NCBI RefSeq assembly: GCF_029581275.1
Contig: NZ_CP120742.1
Span: 2,144,501-2,208,500 of the forward strand
Direction: 5' to 3'
Source of the DNA: Micromonospora sp. WMMD1155
GTDB lineage: Bacteria; Actinomycetota; Actinomycetes; Mycobacteriales; Micromonosporaceae
Length of the DNA stretch: 64,000 nucleotides
Shown here: positions 17,017 through 26,787 of the stretch, in pieces
Layout of the letters: each line of letters begins with the position of its first letter
Numbering within the stretch: the first letter of the stretch is position 1
The notes under the pieces: model-generated
Seen by the model: only the letters and a program-made list of their open reading frames with translations
What the model was told of the DNA's origin: nothing
The model's database searches: none
Translations under genes and position numbers: made by a program

Positions 17017-17322
17017 TCACTCGACCGGCTCGGAGAGCACCAGCACCCGGGCGTGGATCTGGTTGCGCTGCTGCAGGGCCGCGCGCAACGCACGGTGCAG
17101 CCCGTCCTCCAGGTAGAGGCCGCCGTTCCACTGCACGACGTGCGGGAAGAGGTCACCGTAGAAGGTGGAGTCCTCGGCGAGCAGCTTGTCGAGCGCCAAC
17201 TCACGCTTGGTGGTGATCATCTGGTCCAGGCGCAGCGGCCGGGGCGGAATCTCCGCCCACTGCTTGAGCGTCAGATTGTGCTCCGGATAGGGACGCCCGT
17301 CCCGAACCGCTCTGAAGATCAC
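17017..17322 (-). CDS. Small conserved protein with ParB/sulfiredoxin-like motif
   Basis: I do not recognise a named family. The 101-residue protein has no membrane segment. Its C-terminal half contains GGLYLEDGLHRALRAALQQ, which resembles the D-G-x-H-R-x-x-A motif of the ParB/Srx nucleotide-binding fold, and the N-terminal half has a basic MIFRAVRDGRPYPEH strand. The GTG start is preceded by GGGAGGGGAG. It sits upstream of the acyl-CoA dehydrogenase on the same strand. DNA binding, a nucleotide-dependent reaction or a toxin-antitoxin role are guesses. Confidence 0.65.
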   Translation of the reverse strand: MIFRAVRDGRPYPEHNLTLKQWAEIPPRPLRLDQMITTKRELALDKLLAEDSTFYGDLFPHVVQWNGGLYLEDGLHRALRAALQQRNQIHARVLVLSEPVE

Positions 17323-17509
17323 GACGGCACGCTCCCCTCCCCGTGGCCGGGCCGACCGACGGCGCCGAGCCGGGCCGCGGCGGGCACCGCGCAGCGCGGC
17401 GCCGATGACCGTGCCAGCCTAGCCGCCCAGCGCACGCTGCGTTTCGCTCCCTGATGTCAGTTTCACTACCGGTCGTCCGATCCTCAAGCGGACAAACGGG
17501 ACGGCACGC

Positions 17510-18112
17510 TCAGCTCCACCGGCCGCGCCGCACCACCTCGTCCATCGGACGACGCCCTCGGCGCAGCGACGGTGACCTATGGTCGGCGGCTCGGTAACCG
17601 ATTGTGACGGCACCGACGGGTTGGTACTCCTCCGGCACGCCGAAAGCCTCCCGGTAGGGGGCCAACCGCTGGGGCGGGATGCCGAAGAAACAGGCCCCCA
17701 ACCCCTCGTCCACGGCGGTGAGCAGCATCAGCAGTGCCGCGAAGCCGGTGTCGACGTGCCAGTACGGCACCGGCCAGCGGTCCACGGACTGGTCCGTCCA
17801 CCCCTTGTCCGGCTCCGCGTACCGCCGCAGGTAGGCCGACTCGTTGGCGTGCGGCACGACGATCAGCGGAGCCCGGCGCATCCCGGCCAGCCAGCGTTCC
17901 CGCCCACCGCCGTCCGGTGTGGTGGCGGCCCAGAACCGCTCCCGGTCGGCTGACTCCTCCAGCACCAGGAAACCCCAGCCCTGGGCGAAGCCGGCCGACG
18001 GTGCCCGGACCGCGTGATCGAGCAGGCGGTTCACCACGTCGGGCGGGACCGGACGGTCCGGGTCGTAGTTGCGCACCATCCGCCGACGCCGGACGACCTC
18101 GGCGAACTCCAT
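17510..18112 (-). CDS. Nitroreductase family FMN protein
   Basis: This 200-residue protein matches the nitroreductase fold. The N-terminal RRRRMVRNYDPDRPVP gives the FMN phosphate-binding arginines, APSAGFAQGWGFLVL is the second FMN segment, and GLGACFFGIPPQ forms the later flavin-binding turn. Members reduce nitro groups, quinones or flavins with NAD(P)H, or act in F420/flavin salvage; the substrate is unknown. It is the last gene of a four-gene operon, with a TGATG junction to the aldose epimerase. Confidence 0.85.
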   Translation of the reverse strand: MEFAEVVRRRRMVRNYDPDRPVPPDVVNRLLDHAVRAPSAGFAQGWGFLVLEESADRERFWAATTPDGGGRERWLAGMRRAPLIVVPHANESAYLRRYAEPDKGWTDQSVDRWPVPYWHVDTGFAALLMLLTAVDEGLGACFFGIPPQRLAPYREAFGVPEEYQPVGAVTIGYRAADHRSPSLRRGRRPMDEVVRRGRWS

Positions 18113-19041
18113 CAGGCCCCGGGCCGGATGCCCCAGGCACCCCGCCAGGTCGTGCCGGGCTTGAGCGTGAGCACGTCCCGTCCGGAGCGGAACGCGTCCG
18201 GCGGACAGGTCATCGGCTCGATCGCCACCGAGCGGCGGTGCCGGTCACCGACGAGGGAGTCCCCGGTGAACACCTGCCACCAGCCGAACTCGGCATCCGC
18301 CCAGATGCTGACGCCCGCCGAACCGTCCGGCGCGGCCAGGCTCACCGACGAGCCGCCGTCGGCGTCGCGGATCACCTCGCCGAAGCAGAGGTCCAGCTCG
18401 ACGGCGCCGATCCGGCGCGGGCTGGTCCAGTCGTACTCGGTCCCGGCCACCGGGGTCGCGCCGACCGGCAGCAACCGGCCGTCCACCAGCAGTCGGGTAC
18501 GGGTCGGCAGCCGCATGACCAGGTCGTCGACGGCGACGCCCGGCAGTTGCAGGTACGGGTGCACGGAGAAGCCGAACGGCGCGGCCTCCTCGCCGGTGTT
18601 GGTCACCTCGTGCTCGACGCGCAGCCCGTCCGCGCCGACGCTCCACCGGCTGAGCAGCCGCAACGGCCACGGGTAGCCGGGCTGCGGCGGCAGGTCGTAG
18701 CCGACGGTCACGGCGTCCTCGGACTGCTCCAGCAGCCGCCACGGCACCCAGTTGACCAGCCCGTGGATGGCCACGTGCCGCTCCGGCTCGGTCAGCGGGA
18801 GCTGGTGCGTCCGCTCCCCGAACGAGTAGCGGCCGTCGCGGATCCGGTTCGGCCAGGGCGCCAGCACCTGCCCGGCGCAGCCCGGGCTGACCTCGTCGGT
18901 CCGGTACCCGTCGACCAGGTCGACGCCGTCGTGCCGGTACGTCCGGAGCCCACCGCCCACCTCCACGATGACGGCCTCGTGACCGGCGGCGGAGATGGTC
19001 CACTGGGCGCCGGAGAACGGGCGCTGATCGGGGCTGTCCAT
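18112..19041 (-). CDS. Aldose 1-epimerase family protein (GalM-like)
   Basis: This 309-residue protein has the all-beta galactose mutarotase fold. Catalytic histidine candidates are in RHVAIHGLVNW and GFSVHPYLQL, and the catalytic glutamate would be in the C-terminal SVAIEPMTCPPDAF segment. It would interconvert alpha and beta anomers of a sugar in the cytoplasm. It lies 18 bp after the MFS gene and shares one base with the nitroreductase start, so it is part of the operon starting with pdxH. Sugar specificity is not evident. Confidence 0.9.
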   Translation of the reverse strand: MDSPDQRPFSGAQWTISAAGHEAVIVEVGGGLRTYRHDGVDLVDGYRTDEVSPGCAGQVLAPWPNRIRDGRYSFGERTHQLPLTEPERHVAIHGLVNWVPWRLLEQSEDAVTVGYDLPPQPGYPWPLRLLSRWSVGADGLRVEHEVTNTGEEAAPFGFSVHPYLQLPGVAVDDLVMRLPTRTRLLVDGRLLPVGATPVAGTEYDWTSPRRIGAVELDLCFGEVIRDADGGSSVSLAAPDGSAGVSIWADAEFGWWQVFTGDSLVGDRHRRSVAIEPMTCPPDAFRSGRDVLTLKPGTTWRGAWGIRPGA

Positions 19042-19059
19042 GTCGGCGACCCTAACCGG

Positions 19060-20358
19060 TCACGTCCGGTCGCCGCTCGACGCCGTCGCGGCCCGGTAGC
19101 GCAGCAGCGCCGGGAACGCGACAGCGAGCACCACCACGAGGACCGCCGAGGCGAGCCCGCCGGCCACCCAGGCCACCCCGCCGCCGAAACCGGCGGCCAT
19201 CGTGCCGGCCCGCAGGTCGCCCAGGCGTGGGCCACCGGCCACCACCACTGTGTTGACGCCCTGGAGTCGACCGCGCATCCGGTCCGGGGCGTAGACCAGC
19301 AGCATCGACTGCCGCAGCACCGCGCTGATCAGGTCGGCGGCACCGGCGACGGCGAGCAGGACCACCATGAGCCAGAGCTGGTGGGCGAGGCCGGCCGCGG
19401 CGATCGCCAGGCCCCAGCCGACCACCGCGAGCACCAGGCCGACGCCCTGCCGGCGGAGTCGGCCGATCCAGCCGGAGGTCAGGCCGCCGAGCATCGAGCC
19501 GATCGCGATGGCGCTGTAGAGCAGACCGACCGACCCGCCGCCGCCGAACCGCTCGTGGGCGATCTCCGGGAACAGCGCCCTCGGCATCGCGAGGATCATC
19601 GCGATCAGGTCCACGCCGAAGGACAGCAGCAGCACGGGTGTGCTGGCCAGGTAACGGAACCCGTCGACGACGCTGGCCAGGCCGGCACGCCGGGCCTGAC
19701 CGTCCTCGGTCGGCTCGGGCGGCAACTTGGGCAGCCGCAGCGCGGCCCAGAGCATCGCGGTGAACAGCACCGCGTCCAGCCCGTACGCGATCGGCAGGAC
19801 CACCGCGGTGTCCGGCGACGCGGAGAGGATCAGCCCGGCGGCGAGCGGCCCGGCCACCGAGGCGGCGGTGAACGTCGTGTAGTTCAGAGTGGTGGCGGAC
19901 GCCACCAGGTCCTCCGGCACCAGTCGGGGCAGCATCGCGCTGCGGGCCGGCGAACTGATCGCGAACGCCACCGACTGCACCGCCATCAGCGCCAACAGCA
20001 GCACCGGGCTACCCACGTCCAGCAACGCCTGGACGAGCAGACCGAGAGTGGATGCCCAAAGCAACAATGAGCCGGCGAGCAGCACCGCGCGACGGTCGCG
20101 GGCGTCGGCGACCGCGCCGCCCCAGAGCCCGAAGATCAGCAGGGGTACGAAGGCCGCCACGCCCAGCAGACCCACCCAGAACGAGTCCCGGGTCAGCGCG
20201 TACATCTCCACCGGCACCGCGACGGCGGTGAACTGGAAACCGAACATCGCCACGGTGTTGCCGAGCCACAACCGCCGGTACGCGGGCACCCGCAGCGGAC
20301 GTACGTCGATCGCCCAGCGGCGCGCTCCGCGCGGCCGAGCCTCCTGCACACCCGTCAC
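19060..20358 (-). CDS. MFS transporter (EntS/MFS_3 type exporter)
   Basis: This 432-residue protein has 12 predicted helices and the pattern of the enterobactin exporter-like MFS_3 family, with the RPLRVPAYRRLWLGNTVAMF start and a G-x-x-x-D-R-x-x-R loop (DARDRRAVLL). It would export a small molecule by proton antiport. The start is assigned to the GTG at 20358, which overlaps the pdxH stop as GTGA. The longer open frame running back through pdxH is rejected. The substrate is unknown. Confidence 0.9.
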   Translation of the reverse strand: MTGVQEARPRGARRWAIDVRPLRVPAYRRLWLGNTVAMFGFQFTAVAVPVEMYALTRDSFWVGLLGVAAFVPLLIFGLWGGAVADARDRRAVLLAGSLLLWASTLGLLVQALLDVGSPVLLLALMAVQSVAFAISSPARSAMLPRLVPEDLVASATTLNYTTFTAASVAGPLAAGLILSASPDTAVVLPIAYGLDAVLFTAMLWAALRLPKLPPEPTEDGQARRAGLASVVDGFRYLASTPVLLLSFGVDLIAMILAMPRALFPEIAHERFGGGGSVGLLYSAIAIGSMLGGLTSGWIGRLRRQGVGLVLAVVGWGLAIAAAGLAHQLWLMVVLLAVAGAADLISAVLRQSMLLVYAPDRMRGRLQGVNTVVVAGGPRLGDLRAGTMAAGFGGGVAWVAGGLASAVLVVVLAVAFPALLRYRAATASSGDRT

Positions 20359-21014
20359 GGCGCCAACCGCTCGACGGTCCAGCCACCCTCGTCGAGGCGG
20401 CGGAAGCGGAGCCGGTCGTGCAACCGGCCGGCCCGGCCCTGCCAGAACTCCACCGACTCGGGGTGGACCCGCAGCCCGCCCCAGTGCGGCGGGGTCGGAA
20501 TATCGGCCTGGTCGGCGAACCGCTCGACCGACTCCTGATACCGCTGCTCGAGCACCGCCCGGCCCGACACCACCTGGGACTGCGGGCTGGCCCAGGCACC
20601 CAGTTGGGAGCCGCGCGGGCGGCTGGCGAAGTACGCCTCGCTCGCCGCCCGGTCGACCTGCGTGACCCGACCGGCGACGACCACCTGACGCTGCATGGGA
20701 AACCACGGAAAGACCAGGCTGGCGTACGGGTTGGCGGACGCCTCGACGCCCTTGCGCGACAGGTGGTTGGTGAAGAAGACGAAGCCCTCCGGGTCGTACC
20801 CCTTCAGCAGCACCGTGCGACCGCTCGGCCGGCCGGCCGCGTCAGCGGTGCCCACCACCATGGCGTTCGGTTCGGGCAGCCCGAAGGCCACCGCGTCGGC
20901 GAACCACCTGTCGAACTGGCTGTGCCAGTCCACGGCCAGGTCAGCCTCGGTCAGGCCCAGGTCCGCGGCGTACTCGTTACGCATCGCGGCCGGGGCGGGT
21001 GTGTCACCCGTCAC
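20355..21014 (-). CDS. pdxH: Pyridoxine/pyridoxamine 5'-phosphate oxidase
   Basis: This 219-residue FMN enzyme shows the family motifs GRTVLLKGYDPEGFVFFTN, RQVVVAGRVTQV, ASPQSQVVS and the C-terminal hallmark RLRFRR. It oxidises pyridoxine or pyridoxamine 5'-phosphate to PLP with oxygen. The GTG at 21014 is chosen because AAGGAG sits 7 bases upstream; the further N-terminal extension is low-complexity. It leads the operon with MFS, epimerase and nitroreductase genes, and faces away from the citrate synthase gene across 251 bp. Confidence 0.95.
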   Translation of the reverse strand: MTGDTPAPAAMRNEYAADLGLTEADLAVDWHSQFDRWFADAVAFGLPEPNAMVVGTADAAGRPSGRTVLLKGYDPEGFVFFTNHLSRKGVEASANPYASLVFPWFPMQRQVVVAGRVTQVDRAASEAYFASRPRGSQLGAWASPQSQVVSGRAVLEQRYQESVERFADQADIPTPPHWGGLRVHPESVEFWQGRAGRLHDRLRFRRLDEGGWTVERLAP

Positions 21015-21265
21015 GTCCCCACTCCTTCTCGGCGCTCTCGCCGACGCCCTCCCGCGCTGGCCAGCTCCCGCCCTGCCCAGTCTCACCGAGTGGAGCGGAG
21101 AATGCGCGCCCGAGGATGTCGCGTGCGGCACAGTCGCAGCGGGTCGCGTATCCCTTACTCAGCAGGCAAGATGTTCCGAACACATCCCTGAGGGTCGCCT
21201 AAGGCGCTCGGCCGACCGGGCCGGATGAGCTGTTCGGGCGCACCGACCAGATCCAGGAGAGCGAC
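21015..21265. promoter_or_regulatory. Divergent promoter region of pdxH and citrate synthase
   Basis: This 251-bp gap separates oppositely transcribed genes and must hold both promoters. I could not assign a confident -10/-35 pair or an operator. Confidence 0.4.
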
Positions 21266-22372
21266 ATGGCCGACTTCAAACCCGGGCTGGAGGGCGTCGT
21301 CGCCTTCGAGACCGAGATCGCCGAACCTGACCGCGAGGGCGGCGCGCTGCGCTATCGCGGGGTCGACATCGAGGATCTGATCGGCCAGGTGTCGTTCGGC
21401 AACGTGTGGGCGCTGCTGGTCGACGGCCGGTTCGGGCCGGGTCTGCCGCCGGCGGAGCCGTTCCCGGTGCCGGTGCACTCCGGTGACATCCGCGTCGACG
21501 TGCAGTCCGCGGTCGCCATGCTGGCCCCGTACTGGGGGCTCAACCAGCTGTTGGACATCTCCGACGAGCAGGCCCGCGAGGACCTGGCCCGGGTCTCGGT
21601 CACCGCGCTCTCCTTCGTCGCCCAGTCCGCTCGCGGCCTCGGCCTGCCCGCGGTGCCGCAGAAGGAGATCGACAAGGCGCAGACCATCGTCGAGCGGTTC
21701 ATGAAGCGGTGGCGCGGCGAACCCGACCCGCGCCACGTCAAGGCCGTCGACGCGTACTTCATCTCGGCCGCCGAGCACGGCCTGAACGCCTCCACCTTCA
21801 CCGCTCGCATCGTCGCCTCCACCGGCGCGGACGCGGCCGCCTGCATCTCGTCCGGCATCGGCGCCCTCTCCGGGCCGCTGCACGGCGGCGCACCGTCCCG
21901 GGTGCTCAGCATGCTGGAGGCGGTGGAGCGCAGCGGCGACGCCGAGGGCTACGTCAAGGGCGTGCTCGACCGCGGTGAGCGGTTGATGGGCTTCGGCCAC
22001 CGCGTCTACCGGGCCGAGGACCCGCGCGCCCGCGTGCTCCGGCGCACCGCCAAGGAGCTGGGCGCGCCGCGCTTCGAGATCGCCGAGGCGCTGGAGAAGG
22101 CGGCCCTCGCCGAGTTGCAGGCCCGCCGCCCGGACCGGGTGCTGGCCACCAACGTCGAGTTCTGGTCGGCCGTGGTACTGGACTTCGCCGAGGTGCCGGC
22201 GCACATGTTCACCTCGATGTTCACCTGCGCGCGGATGGGCGGCTGGAGCGCGCACATCCTGGAGCAGAAGCGCCTGCAGCGGCTGGTCCGCCCGTCCGCC
22301 CGCTACGTCGGCCCGGAGACCCGCAAGCCGTCCGACGTCGAGGGTTGGGGCGCGGTCCCGCACGGCGTCTGA
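21266..22372 (+). CDS. Citrate synthase 2 (short actinobacterial type)
   Basis: This 368-residue enzyme has the active-site segments of citrate synthase: SGPLHGGAPSRVL with one substrate-binding histidine, GFGHRVYRAEDPRARVL with the catalytic histidine near residue 243, and a later aspartate in VEFWSAVVLDF. It condenses acetyl-CoA (or propionyl-CoA in methylcitrate synthases) with oxaloacetate. AGGAGAGCGAC precedes the ATG. It is a single gene ending at a strong hairpin. Citrate versus 2-methylcitrate activity cannot be separated from sequence alone, though no prp genes are present. Confidence 0.92.
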   Translation: MADFKPGLEGVVAFETEIAEPDREGGALRYRGVDIEDLIGQVSFGNVWALLVDGRFGPGLPPAEPFPVPVHSGDIRVDVQSAVAMLAPYWGLNQLLDISDEQAREDLARVSVTALSFVAQSARGLGLPAVPQKEIDKAQTIVERFMKRWRGEPDPRHVKAVDAYFISAAEHGLNASTFTARIVASTGADAAACISSGIGALSGPLHGGAPSRVLSMLEAVERSGDAEGYVKGVLDRGERLMGFGHRVYRAEDPRARVLRRTAKELGAPRFEIAEALEKAALAELQARRPDRVLATNVEFWSAVVLDFAEVPAHMFTSMFTCARMGGWSAHILEQKRLQRLVRPSARYVGPETRKPSDVEGWGAVPHGV

Positions 22373-23704
<1,332 letters not shown>

Positions 23705-23710
23705 GCTTCG

Positions 23711-23754
23711 TCACGGTCGGTGTCCGTCGGGGCCTCCACGGACACCGACCGTGA
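23711..23754 (+). terminator. Hairpin terminator after serC
   Basis: The arms tcacggtcggtgtccgt and acggacaccgaccgtga are perfect 17-bp complements with a 10-base loop, seven bases after the stop codon. Confidence 0.9.
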
Positions 23755-23889
23755 TCATCGCCGCAGCTCAGTCACGACATGCGGGGTGTCGCTTCCCCCA
23801 CCCCGAGGCAGATGCGCGTACGGTGGTCGGAGACGCCTGGGTGGCCGACTCGTGGCGTGCGGCCAGCGAAGCGGGACGGAGGCAACGCA

Positions 23890-24975
23890 ATGCGCCCAGT
23901 ACGCTTCGTCGCCCTCTCCGAGGACGGCCATGCCCTGGTTCTCGCCGACGAGGTCGGGCGGTTGCTCGCGCTGCCGATCGACGAACGGATCTCCGGCGCG
24001 CTGCACGCCGAGCCGGGCACGCCGCCGCTCGTGGTGGCGCCGACCGCGGCCGACCCGACTCCCTCACTGTCTCCTCGGGACATTCAGGCCCGCATCCGCT
24101 CCGGCGAGTCCGCCGAGGATGTCGCCCGGATCGCCGGTGTTCCGGTCGACCGGGTGCTGCGGTATGCCGGCCCGGTGTTGCAGGAGCGGGCGATGCTCGC
24201 GCAGCACGCTCGCCGCACCCGTCTCAAGGGAGCGGAGAAGCCCACCCCGCTCGCCGAGGTGGTCAACGGCCGGTTGAGCCAGCACGGCATCGACACCGAG
24301 AAGATCTCCTGGGACGCGTACCGGCGTGACGACGGCACCTGGCGGATCATCGCCACCTGGCCGTCCGGCAAGGCCACCGCCCAGGCCGTCTGGGATCTCG
24401 ACAAGACCCGGCAGTCGGTGGCCCCGCACGACGACATGGCGCAATACCTGTGCGCCGAGCGGCCCACGCCGATCCTCGGCCAGGAGCCTGCGCCGGAGCG
24501 GGGCGGGCACGCCCTGCCGGGTCCGTCGCGTGGTGAGCCGAGCCGTGGTGGGCACGGGTTGCCGGCCGCGTCCGACCACCCACGTCCCGGTCGGGATCCG
24601 ATCCGTGCCGGCCGCGACGCGCTGCTCGCCTCACTGGACCGTCCGCTCGGTGCGTCGTCCGGCCGTGGGCTGGAGCCGCGTACTCCGGCTGCTCTCGCCG
24701 GGTCGGACGCGCCCCGGCAGCGGCCGGTCGGCGGGGGCGCCGCCGCGCTCCTCGGCGGCGGGCAGGGGTCGGCCTTCGACGACGACTCGGACGCGCCCAA
24801 GGAGGTCCCGGCCGTGCCGTCGCTGGCGGTGCTGCGGCCTCGTCGGACGGGCGCCGCGGCGGCCGCGGGCGGCGGCGGCGAGTCCACCGACGCGAACGGC
24901 AAGCCACGCAAGCGGTTGCCGAGCTGGGACGACGTGCTCTTCGGCAGCGGTCCGGCGGCGCGCGAATCCTCCTGA
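23890..24975 (+). CDS. sepH: Septation protein SepH (DUF3071 family)
   Basis: This 361-residue protein starts MRPVRFVALSEDGHALVL, the DUF3071/SepH N-terminal domain. A helix-turn-helix-like segment (about 60-95, with ESAEDVARIAGVPVDRVLRY) follows, and then a long disordered Pro/Gly/Arg-rich tail. In Streptomyces and mycobacteria SepH binds FtsZ and promotes filament assembly at division septa. The ATG at 23890 has GGAGG seven bases upstream; longer frames are not supported. A short basic/aromatic patch near the C-terminus (KPRKRLPSWDDVLFG) is typical of the family and may be a protein-docking site. Confidence 0.92.
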   Translation: MRPVRFVALSEDGHALVLADEVGRLLALPIDERISGALHAEPGTPPLVVAPTAADPTPSLSPRDIQARIRSGESAEDVARIAGVPVDRVLRYAGPVLQERAMLAQHARRTRLKGAEKPTPLAEVVNGRLSQHGIDTEKISWDAYRRDDGTWRIIATWPSGKATAQAVWDLDKTRQSVAPHDDMAQYLCAERPTPILGQEPAPERGGHALPGPSRGEPSRGGHGLPAASDHPRPGRDPIRAGRDALLASLDRPLGASSGRGLEPRTPAALAGSDAPRQRPVGGGAAALLGGGQGSAFDDDSDAPKEVPAVPSLAVLRPRRTGAAAAAGGGGESTDANGKPRKRLPSWDDVLFGSGPAARESS

Positions 24976-24980
24976 CGCTT

Positions 24981-25019
24981 CGCGTCGACGGGGTGGTGAT
25001 TCACCACCCCGTCGACGCG
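24981..25019 (+). terminator. Hairpin terminator after sepH
   Basis: The arms cgcgtcgacggggtggtga and tcaccaccccgtcgacgcg form a near-perfect 19-bp dyad. It lies between convergent genes and can terminate transcription both ways. Confidence 0.9.
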
Positions 25020-25029
25020 GGAGAGCCGG

Positions 25030-25848
25030 CTACACCGACTGCTGGTCGTGCCCGTGCCGCAGCGCGGCGACCTCGCGTACGGCCTCGGCAACCGCTCGGA
25101 AGTCCTTCTTGAGGATTGCGCCGTGGTTGCTGGTGACCTTCGCCGAGATGCGGATGTGCGGGTTGCGGGCGGTCGCCGAGTCGAGACCGGCACGGATCCT
25201 CTCCTGCTCGTCGCCCCGGCTGCCCAGCGACGTCCCGGAGGCGACCACGTACCGCACCGGAACGGCGATGGCGTCGAGCACCGGGCCCAGCTCGCTCTCC
25301 CGGGAGAGCCTGCCCAGCTCGATGTTGCTGTTCGCCATCTGTTCGGCGTTCATCCGTGGGGTCAGACCGGTCGGGCGTAGCAGCGGCATGAACAGGTTCA
25401 GCCGCCGGAACAGTTTCCTGATCCGCTGCTCCATGGCCTCGTCGAGCCAGTCGTATGGAAAAGCGCCGTCGACCAGGACCACCCCGAGCGTCCGCTCCGG
25501 GTTCCGGTTGGCCCAGTGCGCGGCGACGACCGCCCCGTACGACCAGCCCACCACCATCGCTTGGTCGACGCCCCGGGCTGCGAGGACGGCATCGACGTCC
25601 CGCACGGCGGCCTCGAACGAGTAGTCCGCCGAGCGTTTCGACTTCCTGCCGCGGGCCCGCTCGTCGTAGCTGATGTGCCGGAAGTCCGCGCCCAGTTCGG
25701 CGACGACCCGCCGCCAGTAGCCCTGGGTGGCGAACTGGCCGTTGAGGTAGACCACGGGGATTCCGGGACCGCCGGTGTCGGTGACGGCCAGGGCCGTGTC
25801 GTCGACCGGCACCATGCCGGTCCAGGTCGAGCTGGTGGAGATGGTCAC
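25030..25848 (-). CDS. Alpha/beta hydrolase
   Basis: This 272-residue protein has the alpha/beta-hydrolase fold. The nucleophile elbow is GWSYGAV (serine near residue 103), the oxyanion strand is VVYLNGQFATQGYW, and the catalytic histidine is probably in VTSNHGAIL near the C-terminus. The substrate is unknown; a small ester or lactone is likely. The GTG start has AGGAG six bases upstream. It lies 35 bp after the DUF4097 gene and is probably co-transcribed with it under the divergent regulator. Confidence 0.88.
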   Translation of the reverse strand: MTISTSSTWTGMVPVDDTALAVTDTGGPGIPVVYLNGQFATQGYWRRVVAELGADFRHISYDERARGRKSKRSADYSFEAAVRDVDAVLAARGVDQAMVVGWSYGAVVAAHWANRNPERTLGVVLVDGAFPYDWLDEAMEQRIRKLFRRLNLFMPLLRPTGLTPRMNAEQMANSNIELGRLSRESELGPVLDAIAVPVRYVVASGTSLGSRGDEQERIRAGLDSATARNPHIRISAKVTSNHGAILKKDFRAVAEAVREVAALRHGHDQQSV

Positions 25849-25883
25849 GTCGTACTCCTGTCGCGTTGGGGGTTCGATCCAGC

Positions 25884-26549
25884 TCAGCGGCTGCGGGCGG
25901 TGATGTCGCCGTACGAGGTGGTGGCTCGGATGTCGAGTGCGGTGGTGCCGTCGTTCTTGAGGGAGTTGCTGATCCGGCCGGAGCCGGTGTCCGCGTCCAA
26001 CGCGGCCGAGACGCCGGCGGCGGCGGTGACCGAGATGTCGCCGGACTGGGTGCGCAGCACGACGGTGCCGTGCACGGCTTCGGTGATCCGGATGTCGCCC
26101 CGCGCGGTGCTGATCTCGGCGGGTCCGTTGAGCCGGCCGATCTCGACGTCGCCGTCGATCGCGGTGAGGCGGACGCTCGCCGCCTCATCGATCTTGATCT
26201 GGCGGTACGCGCCGTCGAAGGTGATGTCGGCGAGGCGTCCGACGCTACGAAGCTCGGCGCTGGCGGACGTGGCCTGGATGCGGGAGTCGGCGGGCAGCCG
26301 GACGGTGACCTGCAGGGATCCGGACGGGCCGAGGAGGGCGTTGCCGGGCGTCGCGGCCGTGACCCTCAGGACGCCGTCGGCGTACGTGACGGTGGTCTGC
26401 TCGGCGGCCCTGCTGTCGCGGTTCTTGGCGGGGTCGGTGGGCAGCACCTCAACGGTGGTGTCGGAGCGGTCGGCGGCGATGACCTGAACGCGCCCGGCGG
26501 GGATGTCCAGGACGGCGGAGATCGGGGTGGGGGTGTCGAAGGTCATCAT
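25884..26549 (-). CDS. DUF4097 beta-strand repeat protein
   Basis: This 221-residue protein is built of regularly spaced beta strands. Short repeats of the type GDVEIGRLNG, GDIRITEAVHG and GDISVTAAAG are the hallmark of the DUF4097 right-handed beta-helix/adhesin-like family. No signal peptide or membrane helix is visible, so it is probably cytoplasmic. The ATG at 26549 is chosen from GGGAGAG just upstream and the family start M-x-TFDTPxPI; the next codon is also ATG. Its function is unknown. It is the first gene of the operon opposite the HTH-MarR regulator. Confidence 0.88.
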   Translation of the reverse strand: MMTFDTPTPISAVLDIPAGRVQVIAADRSDTTVEVLPTDPAKNRDSRAAEQTTVTYADGVLRVTAATPGNALLGPSGSLQVTVRLPADSRIQATSASAELRSVGRLADITFDGAYRQIKIDEAASVRLTAIDGDVEIGRLNGPAEISTARGDIRITEAVHGTVVLRTQSGDISVTAAAGVSAALDADTGSGRISNSLKNDGTTALDIRATTSYGDITARSR

Positions 26550-26586
26550 CGGGCTCTCCCATGCTCGCGTGTCGTTTCTGACATCG

Positions 26587-26609
26587 GAAACGCTACGTTG
26601 CTTTCCATC
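26587..26609 (-). promoter_or_regulatory. Candidate promoter elements of the DUF4097-hydrolase operon
   Basis: On the minus strand TTGCCG, 17 bases, then TAGCGT forms a plausible -35/-10 pair about 40 to 70 bases upstream of the start. The -35 element overlaps the palindrome at 26615-26630, as expected for a repressor site. Confidence 0.5.
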
Positions 26610-26614
26610 TTGCG

Positions 26615-26630
26615 GCAACAGGTTTGTTGC
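26615..26630. promoter_or_regulatory. Palindromic operator candidate GCAACA-N4-TGTTGC
   Basis: This perfect 6-bp dyad with a 4-base spacer lies in the divergent region and overlaps the -35 box of the DUF4097 operon. TTGCA/TGCAA half-sites recur at 26670-26695 and 26711-26719, near the regulator promoter. The regulator at 26788 is the likely binder. Confidence 0.55.
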
Positions 26631-26669
26631 ACTCATATGCTGAAACCCCAGGTCAAGACACCTAAACTG

Positions 26670-26695
26670 TTGCATCAGCCTGTCGCCTAATGCAA
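26670..26695. promoter_or_regulatory. Second dyad TTGCAT-N14-ATGCAA
   Basis: A second inverted repeat with TTGCA half-sites sits between the two divergent genes. A third TTGCAA at 26714-26719 also serves as a -35-like element, 18 bases before TATGCT (26738-26743), the best promoter for the regulator gene. Confidence 0.45.
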
Positions 26696-26787
26696 TGCGA
26701 GCGCCTCGACTTGTTGCAATGGGTCAGAAGTGAACGCTATGCTGGAGGCGTCTTGAACCGCCTGAAGGAGCACCGAGGGAGATCGCG

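Noticed and set aside
20359..20706. Extension of the MFS gene to 20706
   Set aside because: It would overlap pdxH in another frame; the GTG at 20358 forms a typical GTGA junction.
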